In this document: positions 8,166 through 15,082 of the stretch, piece by piece
How the letters are laid out: each line of letters opens with the position of its first letter
How positions within the stretch are numbered: position 1 is the stretch's first letter
From: DASUZB01 sp036377075
Lineage (GTDB): Bacteria; Actinomycetota; CALGFH01
Length of the DNA: 23,915 nt
Direction: 5' to 3'
Assembly: GCA_036377075.1 (NCBI GenBank)
Contig: DASUZB010000127.1
Coordinates: 1 to 23,915, forward strand
The notes under the pieces: generated by a model
Database searches by the model: none
The model's input: the letters and a program-made list of their open reading frames with translations, nothing else
What the model was told of the DNA's origin: nothing
Program-made: the position numbers and the translations under genes

Positions 8166-8187
8166 TGGCGGGACCGCTTCGACAACT

Positions 8188-8204
8188 ATGTCTTGACAGG
8201 ACAT
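8188..8204. promoter_or_regulatory. Operator-like palindrome over the -35 of the S1 protease promoter
   Basis: ATGTCTTGACAGGACAT is symmetric about the A at 8196; seven of eight base pairs match and the eighth is T opposite G. The TTGACA -35 hexamer lies inside it. A palindrome of this length over a -35 is what a dimeric repressor would use. It matches no operator that I recognise. Confidence 0.5.
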
Positions 8205-8221
8205 CTCGCCGCCTTTATAGA
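8193..8221 (+). promoter_or_regulatory. Sigma70-type promoter-like sequence
   Basis: TTGACA at 8193-8198 is followed after 17 bases by TATAGA (8216-8221); TAGATT two bases further is an alternative -10 with the key TAnnnT form. The stretch from about 8181 to 8250 is far richer in A/T than anything around it. Transcription would start near 8228, after the TTG that opens the protease frame. Confidence 0.5.
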
Positions 8222-9164
8222 TTTTTCTGCCAAGACCTACCGTTTGTGCTCAGTCGTCCTCGCCGCCGGCAGCTTCGTCGACCGCGCCAGCGGCGCGCTG
8301 GTCGTCAACGTGCTCGACCGCGCCTCGGCGGCGCGGGTCCAGGCGGCCGGCGCCCGGCCGCGGCTGGTCAGCCGCAGCCTCGCGGGGCTGAACCGGATCA
8401 AGGCGGCGCTCGACCGCGCCGGTGGCGTTCCCGGCACCGCCTGGGGGGTCGACGTGACCGCCGACAAGGTCGTGGTCAGCGTGCCCGCCGGCGCGCACGG
8501 CGCCCGCACCGCCGCGCTGCTCGCCCGGGCGCGCTCCTACGGCGCCGCGGTCCGCGTCGAGCGGATCGCCGCCCCCGTCCAGACCGAGGCCTTCTACGGC
8601 GGCCAGGCCATCCTGCACAGCGGCTCGCGCTGCTCCGCCGGGTTCAACACCCGCTCGGGCAGCGGACGCCTCTACGTGCTCACCGCCGGGCACTGCACCA
8701 ACCTCGGCGGCACCTGGACCACCTCGAGCGGCCAGACGATCGGCCCGGTGGCCGCGTCGCGGTTCCCCGGCGACGACTTCGGCGCCATCCGCATCAGCGA
8801 CCCCAACGCGCTCCAGCCGCAGGGCGGCGTCCTGAACAACGGCAGCTTCCAGGACATCACCAACGCCGGCCGCGTGCCGGTCGGCTCGACCGCCTGCAAG
8901 ACCGGGTCGACCACCGGCACGACCTGCGGCACGGTGCTGCAGTACAACGTCACCGTGAACTACGCCGAGGGCACCGTCTTCGGGCTGACCATGACCCGCA
9001 TCTGCACCCAGCCCGGTGACAGCGGCGGCGCCATGTTCGCCGGCAGCCAGGCGCAGGGCACCGTCTCCGGGGGCACCGTGGTCGCCTGCAGCTCGTCGCA
9101 GTTCCGCTCCTTCTTCCAGCCGGCCGACGAGGCGCTCAGCGTCTTCGGCCTCACCCTGCTGTAG
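8193..9164 (+). CDS. S1 family serine protease (streptogrisin/alpha-lytic type), probably lacking its leader
   Basis: Numbered from the first possible start (TTG 8193), the 323-residue frame holds the end of a pro-domain (~23-115, AGSFVDRASGALVVNVLDRA to TAWGVDVTADKVVVS) and a complete chymotrypsin-fold domain. The triad is His167 in LTAGHC, Asp195 in DDFGAIR and Ser277 in QPGDSGGAMF, with Cys pairs of the streptogrisin group and the usual FFQPADEALS end. Family members are made as pre-pro-proteins exported by Sec or Tat. Here no signal peptide or N-terminal half of the pro-domain can be read in any frame, and no start codon has a ribosome site (TTG 8193, TTG 8244, GTG 8301). The TTG at 8193 is also part of a promoter-like -35. 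It may be a 5'-truncated gene, or an unexported protease tied to the CIS. The catalytic family is certain; the start and activity are not. Confidence 0.8.
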   Translation: MTGHLAAFIDFSAKTYRLCSVVLAAGSFVDRASGALVVNVLDRASAARVQAAGARPRLVSRSLAGLNRIKAALDRAGGVPGTAWGVDVTADKVVVSVPAGAHGARTAALLARARSYGAAVRVERIAAPVQTEAFYGGQAILHSGSRCSAGFNTRSGSGRLYVLTAGHCTNLGGTWTTSSGQTIGPVAASRFPGDDFGAIRISDPNALQPQGGVLNNGSFQDITNAGRVPVGSTACKTGSTTGTTCGTVLQYNVTVNYAEGTVFGLTMTRICTQPGDSGGAMFAGSQAQGTVSGGTVVACSSSQFRSFFQPADEALSVFGLTLL

Positions 9165-9178
9165 CAGCCGCAGGCCTG

Positions 9179-9211
9179 AAGGCCGTCCCGCGCCCGGCGC
9201 GGGGCGGCCTT
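9179..9211 (+). terminator. GC-rich terminator hairpin after the protease gene
   Basis: AAGGCCGTCCCGC pairs with GCGGGGCGGCCTT across a short loop, giving a 13-bp stem with one G-T wobble, 14 bases after the protease stop. There is no real T-tract (TCGTGC follows), as is common for actinobacterial terminators. Confidence 0.7.
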
Positions 9212-9220
9212 CGTGCGGGT

Positions 9221-9242
9221 ATCCCAGCTCGGTTGGTGGGAT
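9221..9242. promoter_or_regulatory. Inverted repeat upstream of the YihY-type gene
   Basis: ATCCCA (9221-9226) and TGGGAT (9237-9242) form 6-bp inverted arms around a 10-base spacer, 38 bases before the YihY start. It could be an operator or a small hairpin. No clear -10 is visible between it and the gene. Confidence 0.3.
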
Positions 9243-9280
9243 CCTGTGGTCGGTGAGGTCCGCGTGGGCTGGGGGCACTG

Positions 9281-10261
9281 GTGAAGTGGATCGAGCGGCT
9301 GCTGCGGGCCGTCGACCGGCTGCAGCAGCGGCACGGCGCGCTCGGCTTCCCCGTCGGCGTGGTCAAGAAGTTCGGCGACGACGAGGGCGGCAAGCACGCC
9401 GCGCTGCTCGCCTACTACGGCTTCTTGTCGCTGTTCCCGTTGCTGCTGGTGTTCGTCACCCTGCTCGGCTACGCCCTGGCGGGCGACAAGGAGCTGCAGC
9501 AGCGGATCGTCCAGACGGCGATCGCCCAGTTCCCGGTCGCCGGCAAGCAGATCCGCGAAAGCGTCCGCACCATCCAGGGCTCCGGCGTCGCGCTGGTGGT
9601 CGGCATCGTCGGCACGCTCTGGGGCGGGCTGGGGATCACCCAGAGCGCCCAGGACGCCATGAACACCGTCTGGAACGTCCCCCGCAAGGACCGGCCGAAC
9701 TTCTGGGTCCGGCTGCTCCGCGGCCTCGCGTCCCTGGTGCTGGTCGCAGGAATCCTCGCCGCGACCGCGCTGGCCCAGGCGGGCACGGCCAGGAGCGGCG
9801 TGGTCGGCCGGGCGTTCCCCTTCGGCGGCTCGCTGCTGCTCAACCTGCTGCTGCTGACCGTCCTGTTCCAGGTCCTCACCGGGGTGCGGGTGCCCTGGCG
9901 GCGGCTGCTGCCCGGCGCGGCCGCCGGGGCGGTCGGCTGGAGCGTGCTGCAGGCGCTCGGGGTGTGGATCGTCAGCCGCCAGCTCGCCCACGCCAACCTC
10001 ATCTACGGGGTCTTCGGGATCGTCATCGCGCTGCTGTCCTGGCTCTACCTCAGCGCCCAGCTGCTGCTGTACGCGGCGGAGGTCAACGTCGTCCTGGCGC
10101 GGCGGCTGTGGCCCCGCAGCCTGCTGCAGCCGCCGCTGACCGAGCCCGACAAGCAGGTGCTGACCGCGCTGGCCGAGGCCGAGGAGCGCCGGCCGGAGCA
10201 GACCATCGACGTCACCTTCGCCCCCGAGGTCGACGACACCCGCCCACCGGCAAAGGGCTAG
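9281..10261 (+). CDS. YihY/BrkB family inner membrane protein
   Basis: A 326-residue polytopic membrane protein starting at GTG with only a G-run as ribosome site. About six hydrophobic segments can be seen: YYGFLSLFPLLLVFVTLLGYAL early on, VALVVGIVGTLWGGLGITQ, LASLVLVAGILAATALA, LLLNLLLLTVLFQVL, AAAGAVGWSVLQALGVWIV and YGVFGIVIALLSWLYLSAQL followed by the AAEVNVVLARR end that marks the family. YihY/BrkB proteins were once called RNase BN by error; their transport or envelope role is still unsettled. The C-terminal ~45 residues are a charged cytoplasmic tail. A terminator separates it from the protease, so it is probably its own unit; it converges on the regulator gene with a 34-base gap. Confidence 0.9.
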   Translation: MKWIERLLRAVDRLQQRHGALGFPVGVVKKFGDDEGGKHAALLAYYGFLSLFPLLLVFVTLLGYALAGDKELQQRIVQTAIAQFPVAGKQIRESVRTIQGSGVALVVGIVGTLWGGLGITQSAQDAMNTVWNVPRKDRPNFWVRLLRGLASLVLVAGILAATALAQAGTARSGVVGRAFPFGGSLLLNLLLLTVLFQVLTGVRVPWRRLLPGAAAGAVGWSVLQALGVWIVSRQLAHANLIYGVFGIVIALLSWLYLSAQLLLYAAEVNVVLARRLWPRSLLQPPLTEPDKQVLTALAEAEERRPEQTIDVTFAPEVDDTRPPAKG

Positions 10262-10295
10262 CCGGCCCCTGCCAGGTGGCGCGGCCGCGGGTGCC

Positions 10296-13256
10296 TCACC
10301 GCGTCCTGGCCGCCTCGCCGTCGCCCAGGGCGAGGCCGAGCTCGGCGAGCATGGCGGCGTAGCCGCGGCGGGCACGCTCGGCGGCGGCGTGCTCGCCGGC
10401 GTGCTCGTACGCCTCCACCAGCAGGCGCCACAGCGGGTCGCGGTAGCGGTCGAAGGCCAGCCCGCGCTCGCAGGTGAGCGCGGCCGACATGGTCGCGTTC
10501 CTGGCCAGCTGCAGCTCCGCCAGGGCGGTGGCGGCCTCGGCGGCCTCGGCACGGCAGCGCTCGCGCTCGCCGACCACCCACTCGGCCGGGCCGTCCTCGG
10601 GCAGCAGCTCGCCGCCGTAGGCGTCGAGCGCCTGCTCGAAGGCGCGCTCGGCCTGCCTGGGGTCGCCGGCGGCGCGGGCGGCGCGCGCCGTGGCGAGCGC
10701 GCGGGCGAACACCACCACGTCGGCGTCGGCCCCCGCGGGCAGGGTGAGCCGGTAGGTGTGGCCCTCGCGCACCAGCAGCACCGCCTCGCCGCGGCCGGCG
10801 TCCGGCTCCAGGAAGCGGCGCAGGGTCGAGACGGCGACCTGCAGCCCGCGCATGCCGGCGGCCTGGTCGGCCTGGGGCCAGAGCGCCTCGACCAGCGCCT
10901 CGCGGTGCACCGGGCGCCCGCCCTGCATCGCCAGCAGGCGCAGCAGGGCCTGGACGCGCGGCTTGAGCGCGCCGAGGGCCACCGGCTCGCCGTCCAGCCG
11001 CAGCTCGAACCCGCCGAAGCAGCGCATGGTGAGCCGCGGCGTGGCCGGTGCCGCCGTGCTGGCCGGCTGCAGCGCGCCAGCCCTGGCGGCGTGCCCGGCC
11101 GCGGGCCACAGCTCCGGCAGGCCGCGTACCAGCGCGTCCCAGTGCTGGCCGCACTCGGCGGCCAGCGTCCTGGCCAGGTCGAGGTGGTCGGCGGCGCGCT
11201 CGCCGCCGGCCACCGCGAGGGCGAGCAGCGCGGTCACCTGGGCGCCGCGAACCCCGGCGACGCGGGCGCCCGCCTCGGCGTGCAGCGCCTGCGTGCGCGC
11301 CGCCGTACGGCCCAGCCGGGCGGCGGCGATGGCCCCGAGGCTGTCGGCGTGGACGGCCAGGGTGCCGGCGCCCAGCTGGCGGAAGCGGCTGGCCGCCGAG
11401 GCGAGCTCGTCGGCCGGCGCCTCGCCGCGCCACAGTAGGGCAGCGCCGAGCAGCAGCGAGATCACCGCGCCGCCCCAGGCGTCGTCGTCGCGGTCGCAGG
11501 TCGCGCGCACCTTGACCGCGTCCTCGACCCGCTCGGCGCGCCCGGTCAGCGCGAGCAGCGCACCACCGACGCGGGCGAGCCAGGGCAGGTCGAGCGCCTC
11601 CGCCTGCGCGACGATCTGCTCGACCTCGGCGGCCGGCGGCGGCGTGCCGCCGAGCAGGCAGCCCGCGGCGCGGGCGAGGCGCGCCCCGACGGCCAGCACC
11701 GGGTTCGCCTCCGGGTGGCGCGCGGCCGTGGACAGCAGCCCGCTGGCCGCCTCCATGTGCCCGGCGAGCAGGGACGCCATGCCCTCGGCGAAGCGGCCGT
11801 AGGGGCCGGGCACGAGCGCCACCTGGGAGCGGACCGCGAGCGGGGCGCGCCGGGTGGCGGCGCGCAGCAGCCCGGTCCACTCGCTCGCCGGCACCGGCGC
11901 CGCCACCAGCCAGGCGGCGGCGATGTGGCGCTCGCGGCGGCAGACCTCCCGCGGCGTGCTCGCCGCGAACGCCAGCTCGGCGCGCTGGTAGGCGGTGACC
12001 GCGGCGCGCAGCCGCCCCTCCGCCAGGCGCCGGCGGGCGCTGGCGAGCGCCAGCCACGGGTCCCCCTCCGCCAGGGTCGGCGGCAACGCGTCGAGCCAGG
12101 TGACGGCCTCGTCGACCAGCTCGCCGCCGCGCGCGCCGAGCAGCCGCGTGACCGCGGCGCTGTCGCCGGCGCGGCAGTAGGAGTGCAGCGCCTCCGGCAG
12201 CGCGCCGGCCTGCTCGAGCAGGCCGCCGGCGCGCCGGTAGCGGGCCGCGACCTCCGCCTCGCCCACCTCCTCGACCAGGGCCGCCTCGAGGTGGGCGCGC
12301 AGCACCTCGTGGTAGCGGAAGGTGCCCTCGTCGTCCACCGGCACGGTGAAGATCTGGCGTGCCTCCAGCTCCTCGAGCAGCCGCTGGCTGCCCGAGGAGC
12401 CGCGCAGGCGGTCGCAGAGCCGGCCGTCCAGGCGGGTCAGCACGCAGGTGTCGAGCAGGAAGGCGCGCAGCTCCTCGCGGAGCTCGTCGAGCACGTTGCG
12501 GGCCAGGTAGTCGCGGACCAGCTTGGAGCGCGTGCCGAGGGCGGCCACCGCGCGGCGCCGCTCGTCGGCCGGCTTGCCCTGGGTGGCGAGGTGGAACAGC
12601 TGCAGCCCGGCCGCCCAGCCCTCGGTGCGGCGGGCGAGGCTGGCCACGTCCTCCGGCGGCAGCGGCTCGCGGTAGAAGTCGTGGAACAGGTGCTCGACCT
12701 CCCACGAGCGGAAGCGGAGGTCGTCGGTGCCGAGCTCGAACAGCGCCCCGGCGAGGCGGCGGCGGGAGAGGTTGAGCCGCGGCGAGGAACGAGAACCGAC
12801 CAGCACGGTCAGCGCCGGCGGGGCGTAGTCGACCAGGCGGCCGAGGGTGCGCTCGCCCTCGCTGCCGGCGAGCACGTGCAGGTCGTCGACGACCAGCAGC
12901 GCGCGCCTGCCCGGCCAGCGCTCCAGCGCGGCGACCGCCTGCTCGAGCGTCTCCCAGCCAGGCTCCAGCGGGCCGAGGGCGGCGCTCAGCGCCCGCTCCA
13001 GGTAGGCGAGCAGCAGGCGCGGGTCGGCCTCGGCGGTCTCGGCCCGGTACCAGGCGACGGGCGCGTCGACCGCCGCCGCGAACTGCGCCAGCGCGGTGGT
13101 CTTGCCGGAGCCGGCCGGGGCCACCACCAGCCCGAGGCCGTGCTCCCAGACGCGGTCGAAGGCGTCGTTGAGGCGCTCGCGCACCAGCGCCGTCACCCGC
13201 GGGACCCGCACCTTCGCGCCCACCACCGCGTCGGGCGGCCGCTGCCCGACCGTCAT
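10296..13256 (-). CDS. MalT-type ATPase / SARP (BTAD) hybrid transcriptional regulator
   Basis: A 986-residue regulator. I prefer the ATG at 13256 because GGAAGGG lies 11 bases before it; an in-frame GTG nine bases upstream (13265) is too close to that site. The N-terminus is a STAND-class ATPase like MalT: P-loop PAGSGKTT at residues ~47-54, Walker B RALLVVDDLHVL near 120, then a winged helix and helical repeats up to ~735. The C-terminus (~744-840) is an OmpR-like DNA-binding domain (MRCFGGFELRLDGEPV to VSTLRRFLEP), followed by a BTAD helical domain (~850-980). Such proteins switch on target promoters upon ligand binding and ATP-driven assembly. MalT itself ends in a LuxR helix-turn-helix; here a SARP module takes that place. 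Target genes are unknown; the divergent glycosyltransferase and its own promoter are candidates. Confidence 0.9.
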   Translation of the reverse strand: MTVGQRPPDAVVGAKVRVPRVTALVRERLNDAFDRVWEHGLGLVVAPAGSGKTTALAQFAAAVDAPVAWYRAETAEADPRLLLAYLERALSAALGPLEPGWETLEQAVAALERWPGRRALLVVDDLHVLAGSEGERTLGRLVDYAPPALTVLVGSRSSPRLNLSRRRLAGALFELGTDDLRFRSWEVEHLFHDFYREPLPPEDVASLARRTEGWAAGLQLFHLATQGKPADERRRAVAALGTRSKLVRDYLARNVLDELREELRAFLLDTCVLTRLDGRLCDRLRGSSGSQRLLEELEARQIFTVPVDDEGTFRYHEVLRAHLEAALVEEVGEAEVAARYRRAGGLLEQAGALPEALHSYCRAGDSAAVTRLLGARGGELVDEAVTWLDALPPTLAEGDPWLALASARRRLAEGRLRAAVTAYQRAELAFAASTPREVCRRERHIAAAWLVAAPVPASEWTGLLRAATRRAPLAVRSQVALVPGPYGRFAEGMASLLAGHMEAASGLLSTAARHPEANPVLAVGARLARAAGCLLGGTPPPAAEVEQIVAQAEALDLPWLARVGGALLALTGRAERVEDAVKVRATCDRDDDAWGGAVISLLLGAALLWRGEAPADELASAASRFRQLGAGTLAVHADSLGAIAAARLGRTAARTQALHAEAGARVAGVRGAQVTALLALAVAGGERAADHLDLARTLAAECGQHWDALVRGLPELWPAAGHAARAGALQPASTAAPATPRLTMRCFGGFELRLDGEPVALGALKPRVQALLRLLAMQGGRPVHREALVEALWPQADQAAGMRGLQVAVSTLRRFLEPDAGRGEAVLLVREGHTYRLTLPAGADADVVVFARALATARAARAAGDPRQAERAFEQALDAYGGELLPEDGPAEWVVGERERCRAEAAEAATALAELQLARNATMSAALTCERGLAFDRYRDPLWRLLVEAYEHAGEHAAAERARRGYAAMLAELGLALGDGEAARTR

Positions 13257-13342
13257 GCTCGTCACGTCCCTTCCAACCGCCCTAGCTCCCCAGCGGTCAA
13301 CCGGTCCGGCTCGTCAGCGAGAACGTACGGATGTGGCGGCGC

Positions 13343-13365
13343 AATCGGATTCGGCGATACCGATT
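13343..13365. promoter_or_regulatory. Inverted repeat in the leader of the regulator gene
   Basis: AATCGG and CCGATT flank an 11-base spacer, about 90 bases before the regulator start and inside its predicted 5' leader. It could be an operator or an RNA hairpin. Chance cannot be excluded at six bases per arm. Confidence 0.25.
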
Positions 13366-13448
13366 CGTTGCCGCGTGGTGGGTGCCGAATCCTTGCCAAG
13401 GGCCAGGCTGGCCCCGCCGGCCGCCGCACCGGCGAGAGCCTAGGCCGA

Positions 13449-13481
13449 AGTATACGGATCGCCCCTTGAACGCCCCTTGAA
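13449..13481 (-). promoter_or_regulatory. SARP-type promoter: two 11-bp direct repeats before a TATACT -10
   Basis: Read on the minus strand, TTCAAGGGGCG occurs twice without a gap (13481-13471 and 13470-13460), then ATCCG, then TATACT (13454-13449). SARP regulators are known to bind heptamer direct repeats with an 11- or 22-bp period, the last one about 8 bases before the -10 and replacing the -35. Here the second TTCAAGG ends 9 bases before TATACT. Transcription would run into the SARP-family gene itself, with a leader of about 185 bases. Confidence 0.6.
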
Positions 13482-13482
13482 G

Positions 13483-13495
13483 GTGACTTTGTCAC
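13483..13495. promoter_or_regulatory. Palindrome GTGAC-TTT-GTCAC
   Basis: A perfect 5-bp inverted repeat with a 3-base centre, directly upstream (minus-strand sense) of the tandem repeats. On the minus strand it extends to TGTGA-N5-TCACC, one base short of the CRP spacing, so it may be a weak second site or an unrelated operator. Confidence 0.35.
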
Positions 13496-13512
13496 AGCCT
13501 TGCCTTGCCGTC

Positions 13513-13528
13513 TGTGACGCGAATCACA
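13513..13528. promoter_or_regulatory. CRP/GlxR-type binding site
   Basis: TGTGACGCGAATCACA is an exact TGTGA-N6-TCACA, the consensus for cAMP-receptor-protein family regulators, including the actinobacterial CRP and GlxR. Its centre is about 78 bases upstream of the predicted start of the minus-strand regulator transcript, a position from which such proteins can activate. It is about 220 bases from the predicted glycosyltransferase transcript start. Confidence 0.6.
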
Positions 13529-13563
13529 ACCGGGCCGTGACGGGCGCCACGGCCACAGTCGCC

Positions 13564-13578
13564 CTGCCTGCGGGGCAG
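13564..13578. repeat. Hairpin repeat, copy 1
   Basis: CTGCCTGCGGGGCAG: arms CTGCC and GGCAG around TGCGG. It is identical to the two copies at 13691 and 13713, and the flanks are also similar (CAGTCG before, GTCT after in copies 1 and 2). Confidence 0.65.
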
Positions 13579-13690
13579 TCTGCAGTTCACCGGACAAGGG
13601 AGCGGCACCAGCGTCCTCCGCCGCCCGGCGCGTGGCGGTCGCCGGCACGCGCGTACAGCGAGCGAGCCGCCCGTCGCAGCCGCAGTCGTC

Positions 13691-13727
13691 CTGCCTGCGG
13701 GGCAGTCTCGCCCTGCCTGCGGGGCAG
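13691..13727. repeat. Hairpin repeat, copies 2 and 3 (22-bp period)
   Basis: Two further exact copies of the 15-base element start at 13691 and 13713, two helical turns apart. Copy 3 ends four bases before a TAGGAT -10, so it occupies the place of a -35. This spacing suggests a protein binding site, but three copies could also be a small dispersed repeat. Confidence 0.6.
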
Positions 13728-13730
13728 ACG

Positions 13731-13736
13731 TAGGAT
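13731..13736 (+). promoter_or_regulatory. -10 element for the glycosyltransferase gene
   Basis: TAGGAT fits the TAnnnT form of actinobacterial -10 sites. It would start transcription near 13743, leaving a ~47-base leader that ends in GGAGG five bases before the GTG. No -35 is recognisable; the hairpin repeat lies there. Confidence 0.4.
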
Positions 13737-13789
13737 GCCGACTCGTTAGCGCCCTGCGCCGAGCCGTCGAGCGATGCCGTGGAGGTCTC

Positions 13790-15022
13790 GTGGCCGAGGA
13801 GAAGCGGGACCAGGCTACCTACAACGTGCTCAAGACCTGGTCGTCGGACGACTGGGGGCTGTACGGGCGCGGTGACGAGCTGCTCACCAGGGCGCTCGCG
13901 CGGCACCCCAGGGTCGGCCGCACGTTCCACGTGCAGCCGCCGATCAACCCGGCCGCGCTGCGCGCCGCCTTCCGCGACCCGCGCTGGGAGCAGGACATGG
14001 CCGGCCAGCTGCGCCGGCTCGAGGGGACCGAGGACGACGGCATCCTGCTGTTCGCCCCGACCGGGGACCCCGAGCGCCCCGACGCCGCCCTCGACGGCAC
14101 CATCGCCATGCTGGAGCGGGAGCAGGCCTTCGCCCGGCCGCTGGTGACGCTGTTCGGCGCGACCGACCGGTTCGCCGCCGACCTGGCCACGCGGCTCGGC
14201 GGCCGCGGCGTGACGCAGATGGCGCTGGTCCGCCGCGACGCCCGCGCCGGCTACGCGCCCGACGCCGACGAGCGCCAGGCGCTCACCGACATCTACGCCG
14301 CGCGCCTGCCGCGGGCCGACCTGGTCTGGGCGGGCACGCGCGAGCTGGTGGAGGAGTTCACCAGCCTCAACCCGCGCACCGTGCTGCACCCGGTCGGCGC
14401 CGACCAGGGCCTCGCCGGCGGCAAGCCCGCCCGCGAGCTGGCCAACCTGCCCCGGCCGCTGGTCATCTACGCGGGCTCGATGCGCGCCTACCTGAACGTC
14501 AACCTCATCCGCGGCACCGCCGAGCGGCTCACCGACCACAGCTTCGTGTTCGTCGGCCCGGCCGCCGACTTCCTCGCGCCGCTCGTGTCCGGCCTGCGCA
14601 ACGTCCACGTGATCGGCCCGCGCCCCTACGCCATGCTGGCCGGCTACCTGGCGGCGGCCGACGTCGCGATGGCGCCCCACCAGGTCGCCCCGGCCACGCG
14701 GGCGGTCGTCCCCGAGAAACTGTTCGGGTACCTGGCGGCCGGCCTGCCGGTGGTGACCACCGCGGTGGCCGGGGCGGAGGAGCTGCGCCGCCTGGTCTGG
14801 ATCGCCCGCGACCCGTCCGAGTTCGCCCGTGCCATCCAGGGAGCGCTCAAGCGCGACCGGGAACGCCGCCGCACCCTCCGGCAGGCGGCGGTGGCGCCGC
14901 TGTCGTGGGACGCCATCGCCGACCACGTGGTCGCGAGCGTCGACGCGGTCCGCGCCGGCGCCGAGCTGCCGTCCGCCCCCGAGCTGAAGATCCCGGCGGT
15001 CCCCGGTTTCCTGGCGCGCTGA
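13790..15022 (+). CDS. GT-B fold glycosyltransferase (GT4-like)
   Basis: A 410-residue protein with GGAGG five bases before the GTG start. The C-terminal half has the GT-B donor-binding pattern: RPLVIYAGSMRAYLNVNLI near residue 223, FVFVGP, VHVIGPRPYAMLAGYLAAADVAMAP, and VVPEKLFGYLAAGLPVVTT where the Glu-containing loop binds the nucleotide sugar. Residues 1-200 are the less conserved acceptor-side domain, including LVWAGTRELVEEFTSLNP typical of the hinge. There is no signal peptide or membrane segment, so it should act on the cytoplasmic side. It stands alone, with no wall- or polysaccharide-gene partners in view, so donor and acceptor cannot be guessed. It is divergent from the MalT/SARP regulator and may be controlled by it. 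Confidence 0.82.
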   Translation: MAEEKRDQATYNVLKTWSSDDWGLYGRGDELLTRALARHPRVGRTFHVQPPINPAALRAAFRDPRWEQDMAGQLRRLEGTEDDGILLFAPTGDPERPDAALDGTIAMLEREQAFARPLVTLFGATDRFAADLATRLGGRGVTQMALVRRDARAGYAPDADERQALTDIYAARLPRADLVWAGTRELVEEFTSLNPRTVLHPVGADQGLAGGKPARELANLPRPLVIYAGSMRAYLNVNLIRGTAERLTDHSFVFVGPAADFLAPLVSGLRNVHVIGPRPYAMLAGYLAAADVAMAPHQVAPATRAVVPEKLFGYLAAGLPVVTTAVAGAEELRRLVWIARDPSEFARAIQGALKRDRERRRTLRQAAVAPLSWDAIADHVVASVDAVRAGAELPSAPELKIPAVPGFLAR

Positions 15023-15045
15023 CCACCGCCGCGGGCGCGGCGGTC

Positions 15046-15073
15046 TATCGTGGGGGCAGGACCCGCGAAGGAG
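15046..15073 (+). promoter_or_regulatory. -10 element and ribosome site fixing the rhomboid start
   Basis: TATCGT (15046-15051) is a good -10 and would start a transcript near 15058. AAGGAG (15068-15073) then lies 9 bases before the TTG at 15083. Together they argue against the GTG at 15050, which overlaps the -10. Confidence 0.45.
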
Positions 15074-15082
15074 CGAGCGATC

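Larger units (their letters stand above)
13266..13789. other. Divergent intergenic regulatory region (524 bases)
   Basis: No gene is convincing here; the open frames have low-complexity translations. The stretch lies between the regulator (minus) and the glycosyltransferase (plus). It contains, in order along the + strand, an inverted repeat in the regulator leader, a minus-strand -10 with tandem 11-bp repeats, two palindromes of CRP-like type, three copies of a 15-bp hairpin repeat and a plus-strand -10. The part around 13440-13530 is noticeably less GC-rich than the flanking genes. Confidence 0.7.

Noticed and set aside
13460..13481. Tandem 11-bp repeat as an assembly or slippage artefact
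   Set aside because: Its exact placement before a TATACT -10 and upstream of a SARP gene is better explained as a binding site.
13564..13727. Short CRISPR array
   Set aside because: Repeat is only 15 bases, spacings are 112 and 7 bases, and no cas gene is present.
13477..13749. Small 90-codon frame in the divergent spacer
   Set aside because: It spans the CRP-type site and the hairpin repeats, its translation is Arg/Pro-rich without a fold, and it has no ribosome site.
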